DNA of 10,845 nt from JBEKZQ01 sp049509675. GTDB taxonomy: Bacteria > Planctomycetota > Planctomycetia > Pirellulales > Thermoguttaceae. The notes beneath the pieces were generated by a model that was not told the origin of the DNA, did no database searches, and was given only the letters and a program-made list of their open reading frames with translations. The stretch lies in NCBI GenBank assembly GCA_049509675.1, contig JBEKZQ010000205.1, positions 1-10,845 of the forward strand, read 5' to 3'. This document shows, piece by piece, positions 1-6,423 of this stretch (the first letter of the stretch is position 1; every line of letters begins with the position of its first letter). A program made the position numbers and the translations under genes.

Positions 1-1
1 C

Positions 2-265
2 GCAGGAGACCATGCAGTCGGGGCCCGGCTTGGGCGGGAGAGGTGCGGGCGACGGTCCGGGGCTTTCGGCAGGTTTCCCCGCGGGCCCGCTCGCCGGTTT
101 CTCGCTGGTGGGCTTCGTCGCTGCGGGTCCCGCTGCCGCCAGCCAGGTTGGGATCACCAGGGAGCGATTCCGGGGAGAAACCCCTGCTGCCGGTTCCGCT
201 CCGATAGCCGAGGCCCCCCCCAGTAAGAGCAGCAGTGCGTCGCTCAACATGCGTTTGAAGTCCAT
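2..265 (-). CDS. Secreted proline-rich protein, N-terminal part (runs off left edge)
   Basis: I do not recognise a family. The frame is open from ATG at 265 down to the window edge, 88 complete codons. It begins MDFKR, followed by a hydrophobic core (ALLLLLGGASA, residues 10-20) and a plausible signal-peptidase site after IGA (residue 23). From about residue 46 it is a Pro/Ala/Lys/Ser-rich linker with several PA and KP steps, ending in a Cys-containing stretch (PDCMVSC) at the edge. The start at 265 is preferred over the in-frame ATG at 250 because it keeps the basic n-region; an AAGGG stretch about 9 bases upstream could serve as ribosome binding site. It lies 43 bases after the DUF1501 stop on the same strand, so it is probably the fourth gene of that operon. 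A linker of this kind before a surface domain would fit an outer-membrane or cell-surface protein, but that is inference. An 8-base C run (214-221) lies in the signal-peptide codons. Confidence 0.6.
   Translation of the reverse strand, partial: MDFKRMLSDALLLLLGGASAIGAEPAAGVSPRNRSLVIPTWLAAAGPAATKPTSEKPASGPAGKPAESPGPSPAPLPPKPGPDCMVSC
214..221. repeat. Homopolymer run of eight C (G on coding strand)
   Basis: Eight consecutive C bases on the plus strand fall inside the signal-peptide codons of the minus-strand partial gene. The frame stays open on both sides at this length, so the run is in register. Such a tract is a candidate slippage or sequencing-error site. No further function is implied. 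Confidence 0.8.
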
Positions 266-289
266 CGTAAACGACCCTTTGCTGATTTC

Positions 290-307
290 GAAGCCGCGAG
301 CGGCTTC
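290..307. promoter_or_regulatory. Intergenic 8+2+8 inverted repeat between operon genes 3 and 4
   Basis: The arms GAAGCCGC and GCGGCTTC are perfect reverse complements separated by two bases (GA on the plus strand). In RNA read from the minus strand this would fold as a seven-pair GC-rich stem with a four-base loop, starting two bases after the DUF1501 stop codon. No T-run follows in the direction of transcription, so it is not a canonical intrinsic terminator. It may be an mRNA-stabilising or processing hairpin that sets the ratio of the two flanking genes; that role is inferred. Confidence 0.5.
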
Positions 308-308
308 T

Positions 309-1703
309 CTATTCCATGATCTCCGTGAGGATTCCGCCCCGGGCGTACGAGCAGGCCGTGGCCGGGCTGACGTAGGCCACGCAGCCGTCGGGATTGGGAA
401 GCCGGTCGTTGGGGTCGATGCCCATCAATCGGTAGACACTTTCCCAGAGGTCCCAGGGATAGACGGGCCGCGACTTGACGAAACGGCCCTCGCCGTCGCT
501 CTCGCCCAGAAGCGTGCCTCCCTTGAAGCCCCCGCCGCCGACAAGGATGCACATGACTTCGTTATAATGCTCCCGCCCGGCCCCGGTTTCGCCGGGGTGC
601 TTGCCGCCGAGGGTCTCAGGCTTGGCGTTCCACTCGGGCGATTTGCTGGACTCGCTATACAGGATGACAATCGTGTCTTTCAGGGTTCCGCGCTGGGCCA
701 AGTCCTCGAACAGGGCGGAGACGGCCTGGTCAAGGATGGGGCAGAGCAAACGCAGAGTCTTATTGACTTGCTCGTGCATGTCCCAGCCGAACGAGCCCTG
801 CACCTCGCCGCCGCCCCAGGGGACCGTGATGAAGGGCACGCCGTATTCCGCCAGCCGTCGGGCCAGCAGGCAACTTTGCCCAAGCCGGTGTCGGCCGTAG
901 CGATCGCGCGTCTCCTTCTTCTCTAGCGAGAGGTCAAAGGCTGTCTTGGCGTCGCCGCTGAGCAGGCGGAACGCGCTTTGCCGCAGCGCCTCGGCAGTCT
1001 GCGCGGCCGGCGCCTTCTCCTTGCCCCCCGACACAATGGCCTCAAGCAGGGCGCGGCGCTTCTCGAATCGCTTCTGTTCCTCGGGCGAAAGGCTCACGCC
1101 CGGGGCTCGGAAGTACTGGTCGTTGGGATCGCCCACGCAAAAACCCTGGTACTTGGGAGGCAGAAAGCCGTAGTTGTTGCCTCCCCAGGGAGTGCCGGGG
1201 ATGCAGACCCACGGCGGGATGTCGCCCTTGTAGCCGCCGTCCTCCACTTTCTTCATGCCCACGACGGCGCCCACACAGGGATAGACCAGTTTCGCCGAGG
1301 GGTGCGTGCTGGCCGCTTCTTTCGGGTTCATGGCGTTGCACAGCATGACGTAACCGCCGTGACCGCCCCCCGGCGCGGTCATCGAGCGGATGATCGTGTA
1401 CTTGTCCGCCGTCTTGGCCATCAGCGGCAGAAGCTCGCTGATCTCGGTCCCCGGCACGTTGGTCGGAATCGGTTTGAAGAAACTGCGGATGGTCTGCGGG
1501 GCGTTGGGCTTCGGATCGAACGTGTCGATGTGCGTAAAGCCGCCTTCCAAGTAAATCCCGATCACCGACTTGGCCCTGGCCTTCGGTATCGCGGTCTGTG
1601 GCTCTCCCAAGGCGAGACGTGCCAGCCCCTCGGCCAGGCCAAGCCCCAGCGTGCCCGAACCGGTTACGAGCAGGAATTCGCGACGATCCCAATGACTGTC
1701 CAT
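309..1703 (-). CDS. DUF1501 domain protein, Tat-exported
   Basis: 464 residues, full length for the family. The N-terminus carries a twin-arginine motif (DRREFLLVTGSG, residues 6-17) followed by a Gly/Ala/Leu-rich stretch, as in other planctomycete DUF1501 proteins, which indicates Tat export. The hallmark motif appears near residues 53-65 as EGGFTHIDTFDPK, where most members have GGPSHIDTFDPKP. The fold is related to the alkaline phosphatase/sulfatase superfamily; the substrate is unknown for the family. The start at 1703 is supported by a strong AAGGAGG (plus-strand 1711-1717) with a 7-base spacer. It lies 37 bases downstream of the DUF1549/DUF1553 cytochrome, the classic planctomycete pairing, so the two products probably act together in the periplasm or at the cell surface. 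No truncation or frameshift is visible. The family call is secure; the function is not. Confidence 0.93.
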   Translation of the reverse strand: MDSHWDRREFLLVTGSGTLGLGLAEGLARLALGEPQTAIPKARAKSVIGIYLEGGFTHIDTFDPKPNAPQTIRSFFKPIPTNVPGTEISELLPLMAKTADKYTIIRSMTAPGGGHGGYVMLCNAMNPKEAASTHPSAKLVYPCVGAVVGMKKVEDGGYKGDIPPWVCIPGTPWGGNNYGFLPPKYQGFCVGDPNDQYFRAPGVSLSPEEQKRFEKRRALLEAIVSGGKEKAPAAQTAEALRQSAFRLLSGDAKTAFDLSLEKKETRDRYGRHRLGQSCLLARRLAEYGVPFITVPWGGGEVQGSFGWDMHEQVNKTLRLLCPILDQAVSALFEDLAQRGTLKDTIVILYSESSKSPEWNAKPETLGGKHPGETGAGREHYNEVMCILVGGGGFKGGTLLGESDGEGRFVKSRPVYPWDLWESVYRLMGIDPNDRLPNPDGCVAYVSPATACSYARGGILTEIME

Positions 1704-1740
1704 GGCAATGCCTCCTTAGCGAGAGTCTGGAAAACCCGGG

Positions 1741-3987
1741 TTAGTGATTCAACAAGAACTCGTTGGTGTTCAGGAGCGTCCACAAGATGTCGTGGATCGC
1801 CCGGTCTCGGCCGTTCTTTTCGGTGGTCAGGTATTCGACCATCTTCTTTTTCTCGGCTTCCTTGGGAAACCGTGCCAGCGCCAGCAGGAAAAGCTCGTCG
1901 ACGACTTCCGCGTCGTTCTTCTTGTCCTTCAGCAGCTTTTGGATACGTGCGCAGTTGTAAATCGCTTCTTCCACGGCGCCGGAGTTGGCCAGGAACTGCA
2001 CGTGCATGGGGTTGATGTCGTCGGCCCGCTCGCGCTCCATCGCCGTGCCGCGTTCCGGCCGACCGAACATCGCGGCGAGCAGGGAAGTCTCGCTGGCTTC
2101 CGCAATTTGCGCGGCCTTGACGTCCGCGGGAATCGTCGTGGCCGGCGCCGTGTTGTCTCGCTTGAACTGGCGGAAGCCCTGTGGCCGGTCCATGATCTGC
2201 GAGAGCCCGTCCAAAATCTGTTCCGCGGTCAGCCGCTTGGACCGGTAATGGGAAAAGTGGGCTGCGTCCTTCTCGTTCAACGGCGTGGGCTCGCTGGAAA
2301 GCTGGTAAGTCTTCGAGTTCAGCACCAGGCGGTAGATGTGCTTCAAGTCGTAGTGATGGCCGACCAACTCTTTCTCCAGGTATTCCAACAGGGCGGGATT
2401 CTCGGGCGGATTCGTTGCTCGCAGGTCGTCGGGCTCGTGGACGATCCCCCGTCCCAAGAGCCAGAACCAGATCCGATTGACGATGTTCTTGGCAAACCAA
2501 GGATTCTCCGGCGCTGTAAGCCAGTCAGCGAACTTACGGCGGGGATCGGTTGTCGCGTCCCCTTCCAAGGCAGCCGCACCCAAGGGCTTCGGGGCGACGC
2601 GCTTACCGGTCTTGGGGTGGCGCAGCATGCCCTCCGGGTTCCGACAGACGATCTGCTCCTTCCACTCGCTGGTAAACTTGATCTGGACCTGGCTGAAGAA
2701 GGCGGCCATCCCCAGGTCGTCATCCTCTCCCCAGTTCTCCACGGGATGCGCATGGCAACGGGCGCAGTTGAGGCGGGCTCCCAGGAAGACAAGAGCCGTG
2801 GACTCGCCCAGGGTCCGCGGGTCCCGCTCCGGAACGGCCCGCACATAATTCGACGGCCCGTCGCGGAAATTGCTCCCGCTGCCGGTGATCAACTCCCGGA
2901 CGAACTGGTCGTACGGCTTGTTCTGCAAAATGCTGTCCCGCACCCAGCGGTAATAGGTCTCCGACGCCTTCGGCCAGAGACTGATCGGCTCCTCGGCCTT
3001 GATCCGCAAGAGATCGCGCCACTTGGTCGCCAGGAAGTCCGCGAACTCCTCGCGCTCCAGCAGGCGGTCGATCAGCTTGCTCCGCTTCTGCGGGTCCTGG
3101 TCGGCAAGAAAGGCGCGGGCCTCCTCGGGGGTGGGCGGCGTGCCGATCACGTCGAAGAACACCCGCCGCAGGAAAATGTCGTCGCTGGCAACCTCCGAGG
3201 GCGGAAAGCCCAACGTCTTCAGGTTGGCGAAGACCAGTTCGTCGATCTTGTTGTTCGGCGTGACCGCCGGGAACCCCGTCGGCAGCGGTTGCGGTACCCA
3301 AATGCGAACGACCCCCGCATGCCGCAAGTAGATCGCAGCGATCGCGGCAGACCCGAACTCCTCCGCCTTCAGCTTGCCATCAGCGTCGACGGAAGCAAGC
3401 TTGGCGTCCGTGGATTGGAAAGCGGCCAGCCGCGTGACGTCCTGTTTCGTGCCGTCGGAAAAAACCGCCGTGACTGAGAGTTGCTGCGTCTGGCCCTTTT
3501 GCACCACCTGCTCGCGCGGAAGGACCTGCACGGAGACCAGCTTCGGCTGCTTGTCATCGCTGTACGGCGCCCCTTGCTCGATCCAGGAAAGCAGCATCTT
3601 GTATTCCGGAGAACCGGGCGGGATCTTCTGCGCGCCCCCATGCGGGATGTTCCCGGAAACCTTCAACAGGAGCAGGCTCTTGGCGGGCTCCATTCGGTCG
3701 ACGCGCGCGCCCCGCTGATCCTTGACGATGGTCCCGTAATCTTCTTCCGCGTCGCCCCCGAACATGGAGAGCGCCATGCCGCCTTGGCCCAGGGACGAAC
3801 CGTGGCATTGCACGCTGTTACAGCCGAGCCGGTTGACCAGCGGCATCACATCGCGGAGGAAAAAAACCGACTTGGCGGCGACCACGGGCTGGGCCTGGGC
3901 CGGCTTCGGCGGGTCCGCGTCTCCGGCGGAAACGGAATTCACGACGAGAAGGCCCAGCACGACAAGAGATATGGTCTTCGTTTTCAT
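1741..3987 (-). CDS. Planctomycete cytochrome: PSCyt1 + Big_2 + DUF1549 (PSCyt2) + DUF1553 (PSD1)
   Basis: 748 residues, apparently complete. Order of parts: signal peptide (MKTKTISLVVLGLLVVNSVSAG, cleavage near residue 21); PSCyt1-type region (about 41-145) with the spaced motif CNSVQCH (C56, C61, H62, a CX4CH variant seen in this family); a bacterial Ig-like Big_2 domain (about 150-232) with FSDGTKQDVT; PSCyt2/DUF1549 (about 245-440) with FFDVIGTPPTPEEARAF and a canonical CARCH haem motif (408-412); and PSD1/DUF1553 (about 480-748) with NPWFAKNIVNRIWFWLLGRG. Such proteins are taken to be secreted c-type cytochromes that partner DUF1501 proteins; the reaction is unknown. The ATG overlaps the stop codon of the upstream chorismatase-like gene (ATGA, 3984-3987), implying translational coupling. 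A GGGGGT stretch about 8 bases upstream may act as ribosome binding site. Confidence 0.94.
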   Translation of the reverse strand: MKTKTISLVVLGLLVVNSVSAGDADPPKPAQAQPVVAAKSVFFLRDVMPLVNRLGCNSVQCHGSSLGQGGMALSMFGGDAEEDYGTIVKDQRGARVDRMEPAKSLLLLKVSGNIPHGGAQKIPPGSPEYKMLLSWIEQGAPYSDDKQPKLVSVQVLPREQVVQKGQTQQLSVTAVFSDGTKQDVTRLAAFQSTDAKLASVDADGKLKAEEFGSAAIAAIYLRHAGVVRIWVPQPLPTGFPAVTPNNKIDELVFANLKTLGFPPSEVASDDIFLRRVFFDVIGTPPTPEEARAFLADQDPQKRSKLIDRLLEREEFADFLATKWRDLLRIKAEEPISLWPKASETYYRWVRDSILQNKPYDQFVRELITGSGSNFRDGPSNYVRAVPERDPRTLGESTALVFLGARLNCARCHAHPVENWGEDDDLGMAAFFSQVQIKFTSEWKEQIVCRNPEGMLRHPKTGKRVAPKPLGAAALEGDATTDPRRKFADWLTAPENPWFAKNIVNRIWFWLLGRGIVHEPDDLRATNPPENPALLEYLEKELVGHHYDLKHIYRLVLNSKTYQLSSEPTPLNEKDAAHFSHYRSKRLTAEQILDGLSQIMDRPQGFRQFKRDNTAPATTIPADVKAAQIAEASETSLLAAMFGRPERGTAMERERADDINPMHVQFLANSGAVEEAIYNCARIQKLLKDKKNDAEVVDELFLLALARFPKEAEKKKMVEYLTTEKNGRDRAIHDILWTLLNTNEFLLNH

Positions 3988-5294
3988 CGCGATGCACCCC
4001 CGAAATGACTGGGCTCGTCTGCAGAAACTTTGTGAAAATGAGGGCTATTGCCCGCCGGCAGCGGAGTTGGCGATCGGTGCGAAAAGGCAATGCCTTCGAT
4101 CTCTACCAGCAGGTCCGGGCGGCAGACGTCGGCCATGGCGTAGATCGTAGGCAGCTCGCCCAGACGCTTCTCGCAGGCCGCACGGACGTTGGCGTAGTCC
4201 TCTGCCCGCTTGATGTAAACCCGGACCAGCCCCAGACCTTCCAGGGAGGCGCCGAGGCCGGGCAGCCCGTGATGGCAGAGGTTATCCTCGGAAATCAGGG
4301 CCCCGATGTTGTCGAGGGTCTCGTGGGTCTGGGCCACCGCGTCGCCCACGTGCCGCGTTTCGGAATTCGTGATGCTCGCCGTGCCGGAAACCAGAATCGT
4401 CGCATAGTTGCCGCAGGACAAGGCCATGGCGCGGGAGAATTTCGGGGTCTTCGGGCTGTAGTGCTCGGCATAGTCGAAGGCCGACGTCTGCCGGGGATTC
4501 TCCAGCGGCACGGCGACGATGTCTTTGCGATCGGTGGCCAAGGCAATTGCGCTCATCATCACGCGGCGGCCCTCGGTGCCGATGCCCGTGCTGGCCGGAA
4601 AGACCCGCCCGTTACGGCTGGGCGGCAAGCGGTCAGTAAGAAAGTGGATGTCTTCGAAGAAGTCGGTCCGGGCGCGGTTGAGCTCCTTGTAGCGCTGCGT
4701 GGGTCCTTCGTCCTCGACGATCCCGCCCAGGTAGAGCCAAGTGCGGATCACCTGGTCGAGCCGGATGTTGACGCTGCCCAGCAGCGTGCGAATCTGTTGG
4801 AAGGCGTCCAGGGAGGCGTCGTAGACGCTGCCGTCGCCCTTGCCGTTCTGCGGAACGACCTCGGCACAATGGCACCAGGAGATGTGGTTGTGCCGGGCGA
4901 TGACCAGTTGCTCGCTGACCCGCTCGATCTCGACCTCGCCCAAGCCACGTCCGATACCGAGGGCCTCGATCGCCAACAGTTTTCCTTCGCAGGGAGGCTG
5001 AGGGATGTAGCTCGTGGCCGGCAACTCCTTGCCGTAGAAATCGTGGATGATCTGGCGGCACTCGTCGATCAGGTTCACATTAGGCACGAACACTGCCTGG
5101 TGGACGATCGACCCCCGCGTCCCTTGTTCTTGAATCACCGCTTCGATGGTGCGCAGGGCATCGTCGGCCTGCTGGCGGAGCGTCAAGCCGCGGCGCGGCA
5201 CCGCCGCCGCAAACACGTGGCGGACGTCGTTCAGGTCGACAGCAGAGTAACCGATCCCCGCCTGCGACGACTTGCGAATGGTGTGCGTAGCCAT
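3984..5294 (-). CDS. RidA-superfamily chorismatase-like protein (FkbO/Hyg5/XanB2-like) with extra N-terminal RidA unit
   Basis: 436 residues. Residues about 120-400 match my recollection of the chorismatase family, whose members split chorismate into a hydroxy- or dihydroxy-cyclohexadiene/benzoate product plus pyruvate. Matching motifs include YKELNRAR (202-209), PASTGIG (233-239), VPLENPRQ (262-269), SGTASI (303-308), HVGDAVAQTHETLDNIGALI (315-334) and DLLVEIEG (394-401); the last contains the Glu (397-400 region) that I take to be catalytic. Residues about 27-114 look like a further RidA unit (DDALRTIEAVIQEQG, then LPATSYIPQPPCEG and LLAIEALG), which accounts for the length beyond the roughly 340-350 residues of FkbO. 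The imine-hydrolysing RidA arginine is absent from the last unit (LPTIYA instead of LPTRS). No signal peptide, so cytoplasmic. AGGAG (plus-strand 5301-5305) with 6-base spacing supports the start. It is the first gene of the minus-strand operon. Substrate is inferred; it could be a non-chorismate RidA relative. Confidence 0.82.
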   Translation of the reverse strand: MATHTIRKSSQAGIGYSAVDLNDVRHVFAAAVPRRGLTLRQQADDALRTIEAVIQEQGTRGSIVHQAVFVPNVNLIDECRQIIHDFYGKELPATSYIPQPPCEGKLLAIEALGIGRGLGEVEIERVSEQLVIARHNHISWCHCAEVVPQNGKGDGSVYDASLDAFQQIRTLLGSVNIRLDQVIRTWLYLGGIVEDEGPTQRYKELNRARTDFFEDIHFLTDRLPPSRNGRVFPASTGIGTEGRRVMMSAIALATDRKDIVAVPLENPRQTSAFDYAEHYSPKTPKFSRAMALSCGNYATILVSGTASITNSETRHVGDAVAQTHETLDNIGALISEDNLCHHGLPGLGASLEGLGLVRVYIKRAEDYANVRAACEKRLGELPTIYAMADVCRPDLLVEIEGIAFSHRSPTPLPAGNSPHFHKVSADEPSHFGGASR

Positions 5295-5300
5295 GGGAAG

Positions 5301-5305
5301 CTCCT
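5301..5305 (-). promoter_or_regulatory. Ribosome binding site of the chorismatase-like gene
   Basis: Reads AGGAG on the minus strand, six bases before the ATG at 5294. It fixes the start of the first gene of the operon. Confidence 0.7.
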
Positions 5306-5373
5306 ATCCGATAAAGATGTCAACGCGTGAGGCGGGGGTGGGCGAAACGTAGCGGCGGGTTCCGGAAGGCTGC

Positions 5374-5389
5374 TGCCGTCATGACGGCA
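5374..5389. promoter_or_regulatory. Perfect 16-base palindrome, candidate operator
   Basis: TGCCGTCATGACGGCA is its own reverse complement over all 16 bases, with no spacer. It lies in the leader region of the minus-strand operon, about 20 bases downstream of the candidate -10 box and about 80 bases before the ATG. A site there could bind a dimeric repressor and block initiation or early elongation. A spacer-free palindrome fits a DNA-binding dimer better than an RNA hairpin, and no T-run follows. The binding protein is unknown. Confidence 0.5.
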
Positions 5390-5409
5390 ACCATCGCGGA
5401 CATCTTCAC

Positions 5410-5437
5410 GTTATCATGTGGCTGGGGCGGGTGTCAA
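5410..5437 (-). promoter_or_regulatory. Candidate sigma-70-type promoter of the minus-strand operon
   Basis: Minus strand: TTGACA (plus-strand 5432-5437), a perfect -35 consensus, then 16 bases, then GATAAC (5410-5415) as a moderate -10. This would start RNA about 110 bases before the ATG at 5294. The gap 5295-5468 holds no gene and is the only sizeable intergenic space upstream of the operon. A short inverted repeat, ATAC-TTTG-GTAT (5440-5451), sits just upstream of the -35 box and could be an activator site. Planctomycete promoters are poorly defined, so this is tentative. Confidence 0.4.
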
Positions 5438-5468
5438 TCATACTTTGGTATAGGTGTGCTGGATTCGT

Positions 5469-5681
5469 CTACTCAAGATGGATGATGCCTCGCTGGATGG
5501 CCACCGTGGCGGCCTCGGTGCGGTCGCTTGCTCCCAGCTTCTGCAACACGCTGCTCACGTGAAGTTTCACGGTGACTTCGGCAATGCCCAATTGCTGGGC
5601 GATCTCCCGGTTGGTGCGGCCCATCCGGTGGAAAGAGGAGGTGCGCGTCGAGGGTCTGCTCATTGCCGACGGTAAGGTCAT
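5469..5681 (-). pseudogene. LuxR/NarL-type helix-turn-helix stub (C-terminal remnant of a response regulator)
   Basis: Only the C-terminal DNA-binding domain is present. The recognisable part is GRTNREIAQQLGI, then EVTVKLHVSSVLQKLGASD, then RTEAATVAIQRGIIHLE, the GerE/LuxR helix-turn-helix ending at TAG (5469-5471). In NarL/FixJ regulators this follows a receiver domain of about 120 residues, which is missing. The first roughly 20 codons of the open frame (5622-5681) are simply the reverse strand of the neighbouring PQQ propeller fragment and do not resemble a linker, so the gene is cut near 5622-5640. It points in the same direction as the chorismatase-like operon and ends about 174 bases upstream of it. 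Whole, it could have been a regulator of that operon. A free-standing helix-turn-helix peptide is possible but less likely. Confidence 0.75.
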
Positions 5682-6423
5682 TGCTCAAGGGCCGAGCGGC
5701 ACCGTTTACGTGGCCCACGCAACTCCCGCGGGATACAAGCCGCACGGTTCGTACAAGGCGCTCACTTCCCAAGAATGCTGGACCTCGCCGTCGCTCTCCG
5801 GTGGGCGGCTCTACGTTCGCTCCTGGGAAGGGGAGTTGGTCGGCCTTGACCTTCGGGGTACGGGGCAGGCGGCACGGGTGGGGCGGGCGACCGCCGACGG
5901 CGGGGCACATTCACCTGCTGAGACGTCCGAGCAGTCGCCGCCGGTGGCGGTACGTGCCCCAAAGCCCACCGCGGCAGCAAACCAAACGGCACCTGGCTCC
6001 CCGATGCGCATTCCTTCCGAATCGAAAACGGTTCGGACCGCCGAGGATTGGCCCTGCTGGCGCGGCCCTGGGGGCGACAATAACTCCGCCTGGGTTCCAC
6101 AGACTCTGCCTCCCCAAGCCAAGCCACGCTGGAAGGCGGCCATGTCCGGCGCGGCCCACAGCGGCGTGGTCATTTCCGGAGGCCGCGTCGTGGTCATGGA
6201 CCATGAGAAGGACGCGCAGGACATCGTCCGCTGCCTCAAGGCGGAAACCGGCCAAGAAGTGTGGAAGTACCAGATACGACAACAGCGGCAAACCGATAAC
6301 CTGGGGCTCCTGCCCACGAGCCACGCCGGCGATTTCGGGCGGGGTCGTCTACACACTTGGCGCGCGGGTCACTCCGCGCCCTCGACCTCGAAAGCGGGCG
6401 CGTGCTATGGGAAAAGGAGCTGA
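5641..6423 (+). pseudogene. PQQ-like (BamB-type) beta-propeller gene, fragment with no start, frameshifted
   Basis: An open frame runs to a stop at 6423, but only part is real. About 5641-5872 encodes the end of a propeller (LLIADGKVIAQGPSGTVYV, then SGGRLYVRSWEGELVGLDL). A Pro/Ala/Ser-rich linker follows, and from about 6037 a new propeller begins (EDWPCWRGPGGDNNS, then SGAAHSGVVISGGRVVVMD and GQEVWKYQ). The frame is lost at about 6274: an extra A after the Gln codon would, if removed, restore Gln followed by YDNSGKPITWGSCPRATPAI in the next frame. The text after that in this frame is nonsense. No start codon with an N-terminal signal precedes it, because the 5' end abuts the reversed LuxR stub. 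In planctomycetes these secreted propellers are structural or scaffold proteins and mostly do not bind PQQ. Either one two-propeller protein or the tail of one gene fused to another. Confidence 0.72.

Noticed and set aside
12..926. A 304-codon plus-strand open frame at the left edge
   Set aside because: It runs opposite the DUF1501 gene and the signal-peptide-bearing partial gene, both of which have better protein features.
1744..3477. A 577-codon open frame on the plus strand, opposite the cytochrome gene
   Set aside because: It is the antisense of a clearly conserved PSCyt/DUF1549/DUF1553 gene; GC-rich codon use keeps the opposite frame open. Its translation shows no signal peptide or known motif.
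5318..5323. A second TTGACA on the minus strand close to the chorismatase-like start
   Set aside because: It lies only 24 bases from the ATG, with no -10 box at a workable distance before the ribosome binding site.
4005..5330. A 441-codon open frame on the plus strand, opposite the chorismatase-like gene
   Set aside because: Antisense of a strongly recognisable gene; composition is biased (Arg, Gly, Asp, Val) and no motif is seen.
5374..5389. The palindrome as an intrinsic terminator for the LuxR stub
   Set aside because: It has no loop and no following T-run in either direction; an operator is a better reading.
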